DNA from: Rhodococcoides kyotonense
GTDB lineage: Bacteria > Actinomycetota > Actinomycetes > Mycobacteriales > Mycobacteriaceae
Reading direction: 5' to 3'
NCBI RefSeq assembly: GCF_900188125.1
Contig: NZ_FZOW01000005.1
Coordinates: 62,001 to 126,000 of the forward strand
DNA: 64,000 nucleotides
The translations under genes were made by a program, and so were the position numbers. Under the pieces are notes generated by a model, which ran no database searches, had not been told where the DNA came from, and saw only the letters and a list, made by a program, of their open reading frames with translations. This document shows positions 33,148 through 42,364 of the stretch, piece after piece. Each line of letters begins with the position of its first letter. Position 1 is the first letter of the stretch.

Positions 33148-33642
33148 ATGCCATCGACACGACACAACCCGAACGATCTGGAAGACGGCATGGTCGTGCG
33201 CAAGGTATCGCAACCGTCTGCGGTGTTCCGAGTCAGCGGAGACCCAGCCACCGGGCGCGCCACCTACGTCGCGATGACGAAAGGTCAGCGCACCATCCTC
33301 AACGGCAACGCACGGAACTACCGGCCGGAGACCGACGCCGAGGCAGCCGAGCGTCAGGACGGGGACACCGACATCGACACTCGTATCGGCGAGGAGCACA
33401 GCGATGTCGAGGCATCACCACGTTCGCATCTGCGTGCGGTTCGATCCGTCGAGTCGCCGCCGGATCCGGCGCCCGCCACCGATGTTGCCGAGCTCTGTCG
33501 GCGTCTGGAAGACGCGGTCGCGCTGATCGAGGACGGTACCTGCAGTCCGATCGAGGCTGCCGCGATCGTCAGGGCGGCAGCGGAGCTGAACTGGGCGGTG
33601 TCGAGGCAGGCGTTCGGAACCGGCGACGCCCCCGAGGACTGA
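33148..33642 (+). CDS. conserved hypothetical protein
   Basis: 164 residues, mostly polar. ATG 33148 with GAGGACGAG upstream. Residues 15-60 (G-M-V-V-R-K-V-S-Q-P-S, Y-V-A-M-T-K-G-Q-R-T-I-L-N-G-N-A-R-N-Y-R) form a compact beta-rich block, followed by an acidic linker (60-115) and a helical C terminus (V-A-E-L-C-R-R-L-E-D-A-V-A-L). Divergent from the response regulator. Family not recognised. Confidence 0.6.
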   Translation: MPSTRHNPNDLEDGMVVRKVSQPSAVFRVSGDPATGRATYVAMTKGQRTILNGNARNYRPETDAEAAERQDGDTDIDTRIGEEHSDVEASPRSHLRAVRSVESPPDPAPATDVAELCRRLEDAVALIEDGTCSPIEAAAIVRAAAELNWAVSRQAFGTGDAPED

Positions 33643-33691
33643 TGCGATGAGGCGTGAATTCTTCTCCTCCTGAACCGATTCGCTGTCGACC

Positions 33692-33844
33692 TCATTCGCC
33701 GGTCCGGTACAACCGCCAGAACCAGAGCATGCCGACGACGATGAGTGCAATGCCCGATCCGAGAGCGCCGACGGCGAGCAACGTCGTGCCCACAGCGGCA
33801 AGCGCCACGATGCCGCCGAGTTGTAGGCCGTCTCTCCAGTCCAT
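33692..33844 (-). CDS. small membrane protein
   Basis: 50 residues, start ATG 33844. Starts M-D-W-R-D-G-L-Q-L-G; two Gly/Ala/Val-rich helices (about 10-27 and 29-43) with a W-F-W-R-L-Y cap and charged end. Hydropathy and codon pattern look real, but no strong ribosome site is seen. Divergent from the DUF2200 gene. Function unknown. Confidence 0.5.
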   Translation of the reverse strand: MDWRDGLQLGGIVALAAVGTTLLAVGALGSGIALIVVGMLWFWRLYRTGE

Positions 33845-33912
33845 GGCGAGGTCGACAGTAGCCGAGGTGCGCGCCCATCGCCGGGGGAGAGTTGGCGATC
33901 TAGGCTACGAGC

Positions 33913-34254
33913 ATGCATCGAATCTTCGGTACGAGCTTTGCATCCGTCTACCCGCTCTACGTGACCAAGCTCGAGCGCAAGGGACGCACGACGGAGGAAT
34001 TGCGGCAGGTCATCGAGTGGCTCACCGGGTTCGACGACGTCGCCCTCGACCGCCATCTGGCAGCCGAGACGACGTTCGAAGACTTCTTCGCCGACGCCGA
34101 GATGAATCCGAACGTATCCGCGATCACCGGCGTCGTGTGCGGGGTTCGAGTGGAATCCGTCGAGGACCCGTTGATGCAGAAGATTCGCTACCTGGACAAA
34201 CTGGTCGACGAGCTGGCGAAGGGTAAGAAGATGGACAAAGTCCTGCGCTCATGA
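33913..34254 (+). CDS. DUF2200 family protein
   Basis: 113 residues, full length. The family's conserved run is present: [26 protein letters not shown] near 33-40, G-V-V-C-G-V-R-V-E and [21 protein letters not shown] near 87-107. A small soluble protein common in bacteria; function unknown. Confidence 0.88.
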   Translation: MHRIFGTSFASVYPLYVTKLERKGRTTEELRQVIEWLTGFDDVALDRHLAAETTFEDFFADAEMNPNVSAITGVVCGVRVESVEDPLMQKIRYLDKLVDELAKGKKMDKVLRS

Positions 34255-34387
34255 CGTCGTTGCCGAATACCTTGCGGTCGTCGCAACCTCTCCCGGTCAC
34301 GACGAGTACGTCGCCGTCCCGTGCGTGTGAGACCGCTTGTTCCAGCCGGTAGGTGTGAATTCCAACGAAGCGGGGTACTGGGCGTCA

Positions 34388-34585
34388 ATGCACGTTGGCG
34401 ATCGCTGTGACTTCACCCCTGGCACGAGCACGGTTTCCGTAGTTGTCCGAGATATTCGCGACGATGGACTCGTGCTGGTGCAGAACGAGTTGTCCGGCGC
34501 CGGCGCCTACTCCTTCCTCGTCCGGAGCGAGTTCCTCGTTCCCCAGCTCCTCGGGCGAGTCGAGATCGAGGCTCCAGCAGCATGA
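34388..34585 (+). CDS. small hypothetical protein
   Basis: 65 residues from ATG 34388 (M-H-V-G-D-R-C-D-F). Beta-rich: V-S-V-V-V-R-D-I, G-L-V-L-V-Q-N-E-L. Followed directly by a terminator hairpin, supporting transcription. The frame opens further upstream from TTG 34337 but without a better start. No family recognised. Confidence 0.5.
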   Translation: MHVGDRCDFTPGTSTVSVVVRDIRDDGLVLVQNELSGAGAYSFLVRSEFLVPQLLGRVEIEAPAA

Positions 34586-34614
34586 GAGCCCCGGACCGAT
34601 ACGGTCCGGGGCTC
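34586..34614. terminator. bidirectional terminator
   Basis: GAGCCCCGGACCG (34586-34598) pairs perfectly with 34602-34614, loop of 3 bases. Lies between convergent genes and starts one base after the upstream stop. Confidence 0.85.
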
Positions 34615-34625
34615 GTCGTGGCACG

Positions 34626-35381
34626 TCAGACGAGCGATGCGGTGAGGCCGCCGTCGAGAATGTAGTGGCTTCCGGTGATCCACGACGCTCGATCCGATGC
34701 AAGGAACGCAGCGACCTCGGCGATATCCTCCGGGGTGCCGAGGCGCCCTTGTTTGGCGGCGACGAGGTCACCGAACGGCACCTGGGTGGCGGCCTCGAAG
34801 TCCGGAATGAGCCGGTCGACCATGCTGGTGTCGGCGAAGCCGGGGCAGACGGCGTTCACTCGAACGCCCGACGGCCGCATCTCGACCGCAGCTACACGTG
34901 TCAGCTGGATCAACGCGGCCTTCGTCGCGCAATATGATCCGAGCAGGGGGCTGCCGCCGACACCGGCCACCGACGAGATGTTGACGATGTTGCCCTTCGA
35001 CTCGATGAGCGGGGAGATGGCCGCCTTCATCGTGAGGAACGGGCCGCGCACGTTCACCGCGTAGATCTTGTCGAAGCTCTCCGTCGATTGCTGAAGCAGC
35101 GGCGACGAGACCTCGATGCCGGCGTTGTTGACCAACACGTCGAGACCACCCAGGATCTCCACCGCCTGCGACACCGCGGACTGCACTTGACCTTCGTCGG
35201 TGACGTCGCAATTGGCTATACCGGCTGCGCCGATCTCTGCAGCCGACTTCTCGGCTGCCTCGTCGTCGATGTCGCTGACGACCACCCTGGCGCCGCGCTG
35301 AACGAACATGGCGGAGATGGCTTTTCCGATACCGGCGCCCGAGCCGGTGACGAACACGCGCTTGCCTTCGAGCTCGGTCAT
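34626..35381 (-). CDS. short-chain dehydrogenase/reductase
   Basis: 251 residues. NAD(P) motif T-G-S-G-A-G-I-G (12-19), D-I-D near 37, N-N-A-G near 85, catalytic Ser in I-S-S, and Y-C-A-T-K. Classical SDR; Asp at the end of strand 2 suggests NAD+. The start overlaps the stop of the acyl-CoA ligase gene (ATGA). Last gene of a three-gene operon; oxidises a hydroxyl of the pathway's intermediate, identity unknown. Confidence 0.93.
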   Translation of the reverse strand: MTELEGKRVFVTGSGAGIGKAISAMFVQRGARVVVSDIDDEAAEKSAAEIGAAGIANCDVTDEGQVQSAVSQAVEILGGLDVLVNNAGIEVSSPLLQQSTESFDKIYAVNVRGPFLTMKAAISPLIESKGNIVNISSVAGVGGSPLLGSYCATKAALIQLTRVAAVEMRPSGVRVNAVCPGFADTSMVDRLIPDFEAATQVPFGDLVAAKQGRLGTPEDIAEVAAFLASDRASWITGSHYILDGGLTASLV

Positions 35382-36934
35382 GGTGTGCTTCCTTTCGACG
35401 ACGAGAGTTGCATGGTGCTGCGTACTTCGGTCTTGAGAATCTTGCCGACCTTGGATCGCGGAAGGTCGTTCCAGATCTGAATCTGTTTGGGCGTTTTGAC
35501 GCTCCCGAGACGCTCCTTGACGAACACGATCAGTTCGTCACCAGTCGCTTCTCGGCCGGGGCGCAGTTGCACTGCGGCAGTGACGCGTTCGCCCCACTTG
35601 TCGTCGGGCAGGCCGACGACGGCACTCTCCTTGACCGCGGGATGAGCCAGCAACGCCTGTTCCACCTCGGCGGAATAGACATTGAATCCGCCGGTGATGA
35701 TCATGTCCTTGGCGCGGTCGACGACATAGAGGAAGTTGTCGTCGTCGAGATACCCGATGTCGCCGGTGTGATGCCATCCGTGCGCACCGACTTCGGCTGT
35801 GGCGTCGGCATTCTCGTGGTACCCATCCATCACGAGAGGTCCGCGGACGACGATCTCGCCGCGCTCTCCACGATCGAGCAGGGTGCCGTCGTCGGCCATG
35901 ATCGCGACCGTGGTCAACGGTGTCGGTCTACCCGCCGAGCTCAGGCGCTCGGTGGCGACCGAGCCATCGCTGCGAAAGTGATCGGCGGGGGAGAGCGTCG
36001 CAATCATGTTCGGAGCCTCGGTCTGGCCGAAGAGCTGCCCGAGAACGGGTCCGATGCGGGTCAGCGCCTCTTCGAGACGCGTCGGCGACATCGGTGCGGC
36101 CCCGTACCAGAGACATCGCAACGACGACAGGTCCGTCGAGTCGAGGTCCGGGTGATCGAGTACGGCGTAGATGACGGTGGGAGGCAGGAAAGCATGTGTG
36201 ATGCCATGCTTTTCGATCTGCGCAAGGAATGCCCCGACGTCCGGAGCCGGCATGACGACGACATGCCCGCCCAGGCTGAGAATGGGGAACGTCAGTACAC
36301 CGGCCGAGTGGGTCAACGGCGCCAGGGCAAGATACTGCGGACGATCACCGAACGGGTAGCTCATCAACGCCGTCGCAGTCGAGACCATCATGTTCTCTTC
36401 GGTCAGGCGTACACCTTTCGGCTTGCCCGTCGTGCCGCCGGTGCCCGCGATCATGCACAACCCGTCCGCCGGTCGTCGATCGGTATCCAGTTCTCCGCCG
36501 TTCTCGGAGAGCCATCGATCGAAGGACAATGCTCCAGGTACGTCCCCGTCGAGACACACCAACCACTCCAACCGGGGCAGCCTGTCACGGATACGCGCGA
36601 CCAGATCGGCAAATGCCTTCTGGAAGAACAGGAACCGGCAACCGAACAGGTCGAAAAGCTGTCTGTTCTCGTCGGCCTCGTTTCGCGGGTTGATAGGGCA
36701 CCATACGGCTCCCGCTCGTGAGATCGCGAAAACGCATGTGAGGGCAAGCGGATCGTTGGCGGACAAAACGGCAACTCGATCGCCGGCGGTGATTCCCGTG
36801 TGCTGCAGTGCGCTTGCGATGTCCACCGTCGTGTCGTGGACTTCCCCATAGCTTCGAGTCGTGTCACCGATGGTGAGGCAGGGTGCATCGCGGCCGAGGG
36901 AGACACCCTTGTCGAGATAATCGGACAGACGCAT
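35378..36934 (-). CDS. acyl-CoA synthetase (class I adenylate-forming)
   Basis: 518 residues. Adenylation signatures are complete: G-T-G-G-T-T-G-K-P-K-G near 165-175, Y-G-A-A-P-M near 280, H-T-G-D-I-G-Y-L and R-A-K-D-M-I-I-T-G-G-F-N-V-Y near 410-425, and the catalytic Lys in S-K-V-G-K-I-L-K. Activates a carboxylic acid to its CoA thioester. Substrate not deducible. Middle gene of the operon. Confidence 0.93.
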   Translation of the reverse strand: MRLSDYLDKGVSLGRDAPCLTIGDTTRSYGEVHDTTVDIASALQHTGITAGDRVAVLSANDPLALTCVFAISRAGAVWCPINPRNEADENRQLFDLFGCRFLFFQKAFADLVARIRDRLPRLEWLVCLDGDVPGALSFDRWLSENGGELDTDRRPADGLCMIAGTGGTTGKPKGVRLTEENMMVSTATALMSYPFGDRPQYLALAPLTHSAGVLTFPILSLGGHVVVMPAPDVGAFLAQIEKHGITHAFLPPTVIYAVLDHPDLDSTDLSSLRCLWYGAAPMSPTRLEEALTRIGPVLGQLFGQTEAPNMIATLSPADHFRSDGSVATERLSSAGRPTPLTTVAIMADDGTLLDRGERGEIVVRGPLVMDGYHENADATAEVGAHGWHHTGDIGYLDDDNFLYVVDRAKDMIITGGFNVYSAEVEQALLAHPAVKESAVVGLPDDKWGERVTAAVQLRPGREATGDELIVFVKERLGSVKTPKQIQIWNDLPRSKVGKILKTEVRSTMQLSSSKGSTP

Positions 36935-36945
36935 CTTCTCCGGCC

Positions 36946-38073
36946 TCAGCTGTGCGCGGTGACGATGGGGTCGAGTACCAGCCCGAAAGCCCGCAGCACG
37001 CCGAGTAGCTCACGGTGTCCGAAAGCCATACAGCTCGAGGCGAACCCGACCGCACGGGGAGGGGCTTGCAACAGTCGGGATGCTGCGAAGGCATTCAGCA
37101 ACGCGGTCTGCTTGTAGTTGCAGTTGCCGTGAATCACGGTGTGCACTCGTCCCAGTGGCCCCGACGCGTACACCGAATCCAGCGAGGTGTTGATGCGGGG
37201 GTTCTCGCGCGGAGGGGTTTCACTTCGGACCGACGACGAGACGGTGTCGATGATCTGGAACTTCTCCTCGTCGGTCTTGCCTTCCATCTGTTCCAGTGCA
37301 GCAGAGATGATTTGAGGAACCGCCAGCATCAACGGCCTGTTGATGACTCCTCCGAGCGCACGAGCGTTCGCAACCCGGGGATCGTTCTTGAACCACACCG
37401 GATGCGACGTCCCGCCCCAGGGAAGCGCAAGACCGAGGTCGTGTTGACCTGGTACGACGACCTGATAGATGCCGTCGTCGGCCGGCCATTCCACATATTC
37501 GTTCTGTTCGAGGAAATACGCCTTGGAGAACGCAGCATTCGTCAGAATCGTGTTGGTCGAGGCGACGGTCGGATGACCCTTCCAGAAGACCTGGATGTCG
37601 AGAGTGTCCAGTCCCGGTGTTTCGAGGCAGATGTTCGCGGCGATCTCACCGATGCTGTACATCTGCGCCAAACCTGGTGTCAGAACCAGGTTTCGATCTG
37701 CGAAGTCGCTTCCATATCGCTTCTCGACGTCGATCATCCAGTCCTGTTCACCGTTCGTATCGGTGTAATGCGCGCCGATCTCGAGGCAAGCCTCGACCAC
37801 CGCATGTCCCCACCGCGAGAACGGTCCGACTGTGTTGAGCACGACGTCGGCGCCGCGGAAGGCGTCGACCAATGCGTCCTTCGAATGCTCGACTTCCGCG
37901 ATGTCGTACTCGACGGTGTCGATGCCGGGGACTGCATCGACGATGCTCTTGACCCTTGTGTGGCTCCGCCCGGCTGCCAGGAACGGAATGTTGTATTCGC
38001 GAAGGTATTCACAGATCAGTCGGCCGGTGTATCCGGACGCTCCGTAGACGACGACGCGCTTGTCGGTGGGCAT
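36946..38073 (-). CDS. saccharopine-dehydrogenase-like NADP-binding protein
   Basis: 375 residues. N-terminal Rossmann fold with V-Y-G-A-S-G-Y-T-G-R-L (9-19) and A-A-G-R-S near 33; D-V-V-L-N-T-V-G-P-F near 76 is typical of trans-acting enoyl-reductase/saccharopine-dehydrogenase relatives. ATG 38073 begins M-P-T-D-K-R; the upstream extension crosses the promoter. First gene of the operon with the ligase and SDR, 11 bases before the ligase start. Substrate unknown. Confidence 0.85.
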   Translation of the reverse strand: MPTDKRVVVYGASGYTGRLICEYLREYNIPFLAAGRSHTRVKSIVDAVPGIDTVEYDIAEVEHSKDALVDAFRGADVVLNTVGPFSRWGHAVVEACLEIGAHYTDTNGEQDWMIDVEKRYGSDFADRNLVLTPGLAQMYSIGEIAANICLETPGLDTLDIQVFWKGHPTVASTNTILTNAAFSKAYFLEQNEYVEWPADDGIYQVVVPGQHDLGLALPWGGTSHPVWFKNDPRVANARALGGVINRPLMLAVPQIISAALEQMEGKTDEEKFQIIDTVSSSVRSETPPRENPRINTSLDSVYASGPLGRVHTVIHGNCNYKQTALLNAFAASRLLQAPPRAVGFASSCMAFGHRELLGVLRAFGLVLDPIVTAHS

Positions 38074-38183
38074 GCGATTGTTCCTCTCGTGAACGGCCCG
38101 CGACGTTGCGGGCCAGGTCGGAAGAGCAGGTGCATCACCAGTGGCCACTCTGAGTGTGTGCTGCGGATCACACTATGGCATTA

Positions 38184-38199
38184 TTTGGACAGACGTCAA
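38184..38199. promoter_or_regulatory. possible TetR operator
   Basis: TTTGGACAGACGTCAA is a partial palindrome (TTGGAC/GTCAA arms) in the 223-base divergent region between the saccharopine-like gene and the TetR gene. Weak match; listed because it is the only symmetric element there. Confidence 0.3.
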
Positions 38200-38296
38200 G
38201 ATTTTTCAGGACGGTCGCCCAGAAAAGATGAACGAGGCGCTCGGGCCTACACTGGCGACGACCGAGCTACACCGGACACGCGAAAGGATGACGGAC

Positions 38297-38920
38297 ATGA
38301 CACACGTCGTCGACCCGCGTACTCGCATCGAGGAACGCTCTCGCAACAAGTTCGAGGCCAAGCGCACCGAACTTGCGCAGGCGACGCTGCACACGCTTGC
38401 CGAGCTTGGATATGCGCGAACATCGCTCCGAGAGATCGCGCAGAACTCCGAGTACTCGCACGGGGTGCTGCATTACTACTTCTCGGACAAGCTCGACCTG
38501 ATCACGCACGCCGTGCGCCAGTACGAGGCTGTCTGTGTCACTCGGTACGACGAGGTGGTAGCCGCGGCCGTCGGCGCGGATCAACTGTTCGACGATTTCG
38601 CCGACACCTACTTCGGGACGCTCGCGGCGGACGCGCGCATACACCGCCTGTGGTACGACCTGCGGAATCAGAGCCTCTTCGACAGTTCGTTCCGCGCCGA
38701 CGTGCTCGAGATCGAGGAACGACGCGAGGCGATGATCTGGCGGGTCGTCAGCAAGTATTGCGAATTACGCGGCGCCGAGCCGGCCGTTGATCGCGCATCG
38801 GCGTACATCCTTCTCGACGGCATCTTCCAGCGCGCGCTGCTGCATCAGTTCGCGGGAAACACAGCAGAGGTCGACGCCGCGCGTGGTCAACTGCAGGCAG
38901 CGTTCGCGATGGTGGACTGA
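38297..38920 (+). CDS. TetR-family regulator
   Basis: 207 residues. N-terminal HTH: L-G-Y-A-R-T-S-L-R-E-I-A-Q-N-S-E-Y-S-H-G-V-L-H-Y-Y-F-S-D-K near 32-60, the TetR pattern with H-Y-Y-F. The rest is the helical ligand domain. ATG 38297 has AAAGGA nine bases upstream; ATGs at 38288 and 38228 are alternatives. Divergent from the three-gene operon it probably represses, with an acyl-CoA or related ligand likely. Confidence 0.88.
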   Translation: MTHVVDPRTRIEERSRNKFEAKRTELAQATLHTLAELGYARTSLREIAQNSEYSHGVLHYYFSDKLDLITHAVRQYEAVCVTRYDEVVAAAVGADQLFDDFADTYFGTLAADARIHRLWYDLRNQSLFDSSFRADVLEIEERREAMIWRVVSKYCELRGAEPAVDRASAYILLDGIFQRALLHQFAGNTAEVDAARGQLQAAFAMVD

Positions 38921-38924
38921 ACCG

Positions 38925-39845
38925 TCAGATCGACACGAAATCGCGCAGGACGGGTAGTCGGAACGCGGAGCGGTTGGAGAGCGTAGGAACACACCCGAGC
39001 AGCCCTTTCGTGTACGGGTGCACTGCTGTCGAAGCTATCGTTGCCGACGGTTGCTGTTCGATGAGTTCTCCGCGATACATCACGAGCATCGTGTCGGAGA
39101 ATTCGAGACAGAGTTTGATGTCGTGACTGACGATCAACAATGCCGTTCCTTGCTCCCGGGTCAGTTCTTGGAGAAGTTCCATCGTTCCACGCGCCAGCGA
39201 CGCGTCGAGCGCGCTCGTGGGTTCGTCGGCGATGAGCAGTCGGGGTGATCCGCACAGAGCGAGCGCGGTCATGACGCGCTGACGCATTCCACCCGATAGC
39301 TCGTAGGGTCGGCTTCTCAGTACTCGTTCGGTGTCGTGCAGGCCGACCTTGTTCAACCAGTGTGTTGCAAGGTCGGTCCGGTCACGTCCACGTCGGACCC
39401 CTGCGCCGGCAAGAACGTGCTTGAACTGTCCTCCGATGGTCCAGACCGGATCGAGGGCTGTCATGGCGTCCTGGAACACCATCGCGATTCCGGCTGTGCG
39501 TTCCGGCAGTCCCCGACCTGTCGGCTGCGTTTGCGTGATGCCCTCGAACTCGAGTCCGTTCGACGACACCGTCGCACCGGTGGAGGCGTTCACCAGTCCG
39601 GCGATGGTCATTGCGAGAGTCGACTTCCCTGATCCCGACTCACCGACCAAGGCGACGCGTTCTCCGGACGCGATGTCGAACGATACATTCTTGACTGCGG
39701 ACACAGCCGAATCGCCGATGCCGTAGGTCACTTCGAGATTCTTGACACTCAGTACAGGGCGCGAGTCGCCGTCGGCGTCACGTGCATCGACATCGCCGTC
39801 GTGCATGGCGGTCGAAGCGGATTCGCGTTCTGCTGTTGTCGTCAT
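38925..39845 (-). CDS. OppD/DppD-type ABC importer ATPase (orphan)
   Basis: 306 residues. Walker A G-E-S-G-S-G-K-S-T near 64, Q-loop V-F-Q-D, signature E-L-S-G-G-M-R-Q-R, Walker B L-L-I-A-D-E-P-T-S-A-L-D and switch H-D. The C-terminal H-P-Y-T-K-G-L-L-G-C-V-P motif is specific to peptide/nickel importers. No permease or receptor gene adjoins it. The importer at 51975-56491 has only one ATPase, so this may be its missing partner; a shared inverted repeat upstream of both supports that. Confidence 0.9.
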   Translation of the reverse strand: MTTTAERESASTAMHDGDVDARDADGDSRPVLSVKNLEVTYGIGDSAVSAVKNVSFDIASGERVALVGESGSGKSTLAMTIAGLVNASTGATVSSNGLEFEGITQTQPTGRGLPERTAGIAMVFQDAMTALDPVWTIGGQFKHVLAGAGVRRGRDRTDLATHWLNKVGLHDTERVLRSRPYELSGGMRQRVMTALALCGSPRLLIADEPTSALDASLARGTMELLQELTREQGTALLIVSHDIKLCLEFSDTMLVMYRGELIEQQPSATIASTAVHPYTKGLLGCVPTLSNRSAFRLPVLRDFVSI

Positions 39846-39926
39846 ATGGGCTCCCGCCGCGGCGTCGAAAGTAGACCGGTTACTCGAGCAATGGTTCAGC
39901 CCGGGTGTTTCCTGTAGCGATCCCGT

Positions 39927-39946
39927 TGGTAAACAACCGATTACGC
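39927..39946. promoter_or_regulatory. GntR-type operator copy 1
   Basis: TGGTAA-N8-TTACGC: the right half and the 8-base spacer equal those of the two GCGTAA-N8-TTACGC copies at 56578 and 56706; the left half keeps GTAA. It lies 82 bases upstream of the OppD-type ATG in the 301-base region shared with the GntR gene. Nothing else recognisable is in that region. Confidence 0.55.
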
Positions 39947-40146
39947 GCACACGGAGCGCGACGTAGCACGCCCGTCACCAGCAGATCTATCCGATGGAGA
40001 CGACCAATAAGCCGGTTGCTGTTTCGTGAGAGGTGTTGGACGGTCGGATAGACTGCTCTCACTCGGTTGATCTCAACGTCGCGGCCAACCCTGGATATTC
40101 GCGGTCGATCTCCGCCCGCATGAACGCTTTCGGAAGGCCACGGCGT

Positions 40147-40992
40147 ATGACTCGACCGATCATCGACGACAAGTTCGGAACTCTTGCTGCGCACCGTCGT
40201 CGGCAGGCAGAAGAACAGCGCGCCCGGTATCTTCGGGCTCAGTCCGGCAGGCAGGAAAAATTCGTCACTTCGCCTCGCAGGGTCTACGAGTTGATACGTT
40301 CGGGAATTCGGCGTGGAACGATGCCGCACGACGAGACGCTGTCGGAGCAACACCTGATCGACTCACTCGGTGCGACCCGCAATGCCGTCCGTAAGGCGTT
40401 GCAGATGCTCGCCGACGACGGGGTCGTGCTGCGAGCACGGCGGGCTGGTACGTCGGTGGCACACGACATCGTCGCGGTCAGGGACGGCGAGGTCGGCCCG
40501 CGAGCGTGGGCCGGTATGCCCGACGAGGGGCGCCTGACGGTGGACACCTTGGAATGTCGCAGAATCTCGGCGCCTGCGGTATTGCAGAACTTCATCGGAG
40601 CCGAGGTCGACTCGGTCATCCTGCTCGAGCAACTCGGCCGCATGGGCGGTAAGCCCCTGTATCTCCGTGTCGGATACTGCATCACGGATTTCGACATCGA
40701 GGAATTCGTCACTCGGATCGAGAGCAACCATACGGAGTATCCGCCGATTGCCGTGGCGCACAATCGAATCTTCGGCACGGTCTTCGGAGGAAGCAGCTCG
40801 GTCGTCGAGGCCATCTCGTGTCAGGAGCGCGCTGCGGAGTTGCTCGACATGCCGGTAGGGGCGCCGGTCCTGCTCCGCGAGTTGATCACTCGGGACACCG
40901 CGGGCCGGCCGTCGGAGCTCAGTTTCACGCATTTCAGAGCCGATCGGGTGGCGATCATCGGCTCCTCGGACACGGGGTCTTCGGCCTTGTGA
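40147..40992 (+). CDS. GntR/HutC-family regulator
   Basis: 281 residues. Winged-helix near 40-105 (V-Y-E-L-I-R-S-G, L-S-E-Q-H-L-I-D-S-L-G-A-T-R-N-A-V-R-K-A-L-Q-M-L) and a C-terminal UTRA ligand domain ending H-F-R-A-D-R-V. An unusual basic extension of about 35 residues precedes the HTH. ATG 40147 has GGAAGG upstream; a further in-frame ATG at 40120 is possible. Divergent from the OppD-type ATPase and convergent with the monooxygenase run. Candidate controller of the split transporter and monooxygenases. Confidence 0.88.
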   Translation: MTRPIIDDKFGTLAAHRRRQAEEQRARYLRAQSGRQEKFVTSPRRVYELIRSGIRRGTMPHDETLSEQHLIDSLGATRNAVRKALQMLADDGVVLRARRAGTSVAHDIVAVRDGEVGPRAWAGMPDEGRLTVDTLECRRISAPAVLQNFIGAEVDSVILLEQLGRMGGKPLYLRVGYCITDFDIEEFVTRIESNHTEYPPIAVAHNRIFGTVFGGSSSVVEAISCQERAAELLDMPVGAPVLLRELITRDTAGRPSELSFTHFRADRVAIIGSSDTGSSAL

Positions 40993-41028
40993 GTGGAAAT
41001 GTGTAGAGGGGCACACATTTCCACTCAC
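40989..41028. terminator. terminator with GTGAGTGGAAATG arms
   Basis: GTGAGTGGAAATGTGT (40989-41004) pairs perfectly with 41013-41028, a 16-bp stem with an 8-base loop, between convergent GntR and monooxygenase genes. The arm core GGAAATG recurs in the hairpin at 58167, suggesting a dispersed repeat family. Confidence 0.85.
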
Positions 41029-41035
41029 GAGGGGG

Positions 41036-42364
41036 TTAGAAGTCGAGCAGGTTGTCCCTGAACATCTCGTGCGAATATCCCTCTCGCACCAAACCTCGAC
41101 GGCGAAGCGCCGGAATGAGTCCGTCCGTGACCTCGGTGTAGTACCGGCGTCCCAGTCGGCCGGTCATCAGGAACCCGTCACCGCCGACCGCGTCGATGAC
41201 GTCCTCCATCTGCCGCGCCACCGTGTCGGGTGTGCCGACGAGCGGTACCGACGTGATGGACCAGGTAGCAGCCAACTGTCGCAACGTCTTCGGTGAACCG
41301 TCTTCGTTGTTCTTGCTGCCGCCGGATCCGGCGAGGAAGTCCGCCAGAGTCGTCCGATGCCCGTTCGTGGTGAGAGTCGGAGGAGGTGCGTCGATGTCCA
41401 TCGTGGAGAGATCGTTGCCGGTCACTGCCGAGATGTGCGCCAACGCCGCATGTACTCGGGCATCGGTTGCCTCACGCGAGCGCGCATCCAGTTCCGCTGC
41501 TTCCGAATCGGTTTCGGCCAGAACGGGGGACACGATGTACAGAATCTTGATGGAATCGGGGTCGCGCCCGGCTTCGGCGGCCTTGGACCGGACATCGTCC
41601 CGGTACGCCTTCATTGCTTCGAGCCCCTGAGCCTGGCAGATGATCGTGTCCGCATTGCGTGCGGCGAAAGCGCGTCCGCGCGGTGATCCACCGGCCTGAC
41701 AGATGACGGGCCTGCCCTGTGGCATCGGCAGCGTGTTCAGCGGCCCCCTCGACCTATGGAATTTGCCGACGTAGTCGGCATCACGAACCTTCGTGTGGTC
41801 TACGTAGGTGTTGCTCTCCCGATCCATCACGACCGCGTCGGAATCCCACGAGTCCCACAGCGCGTTCACCGTCTCGACGAATTCTTCGGCGCGCTCGTAT
41901 CTTTCGTCGTGAGGCGGCAACTCGTCCATGCCGAAGTTCTGTGCGGCGCGATCCTCGCTCGACGTGACGACATTCCATCCGACGCGGCCGTGCGACATGT
42001 GGTCGAGTGTCGCCACCGTTCTGGCAAGGAGGTACGGCGGATAGAAACTGGTCGACATCGTTGCGACGATTCCCAGCTTCGACGTCGCTGCTGCCAACAT
42101 CGGCACCAACGCCACGGGATCGTGTTTCGGTGCGTACTGTGCTTTCGCCAGATCGAATTCGCTCGTACCGCCGTAGATATCGGAGACCATCGCCGAGTCT
42201 TCGAGCATCAGATAGTCGAATCCCGCACGCTCGAGGGCACGCGCCATGTCGACGTGGAAGCGTCCGTCGGCCCAGGTGTCGATGTCCGAACCGGTCCAGT
42301 GTGACGTCCACACCGGTGGTCGGAAGCTGGTGAACCAGCCCAGGTGCATCCTCGGCGTGCTCAT
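41036..42364 (-). CDS. NtaA/SnaA/DszA-type flavin monooxygenase, paralog 1
   Basis: 442 residues. Family pattern: M-H-L-G-W-F start, L-E-R-A-G-F-D-Y-L-M-L-E-D-S, F-Y-P-P-Y-L-L-A-R, T-L-D-H-M-S-H-G-R-V-G-W-N-V-V-T-S near 140, R-A-A-Q-N-F-G-M, C-Q-A-G-G-S-P-R-G and the closing F-R-D-N-L-L-D-F. These enzymes use reduced FMN from a separate reductase and O2 to cleave C-N or C-S bonds. ATG overlaps the stop of paralog 2 (ATGA). Last gene of the leftward operon, before the terminator. Has an extra N-N-E-D-rich loop near 340. Confidence 0.92.
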   Translation of the reverse strand: MSTPRMHLGWFTSFRPPVWTSHWTGSDIDTWADGRFHVDMARALERAGFDYLMLEDSAMVSDIYGGTSEFDLAKAQYAPKHDPVALVPMLAAATSKLGIVATMSTSFYPPYLLARTVATLDHMSHGRVGWNVVTSSEDRAAQNFGMDELPPHDERYERAEEFVETVNALWDSWDSDAVVMDRESNTYVDHTKVRDADYVGKFHRSRGPLNTLPMPQGRPVICQAGGSPRGRAFAARNADTIICQAQGLEAMKAYRDDVRSKAAEAGRDPDSIKILYIVSPVLAETDSEAAELDARSREATDARVHAALAHISAVTGNDLSTMDIDAPPPTLTTNGHRTTLADFLAGSGGSKNNEDGSPKTLRQLAATWSITSVPLVGTPDTVARQMEDVIDAVGGDGFLMTGRLGRRYYTEVTDGLIPALRRRGLVREGYSHEMFRDNLLDF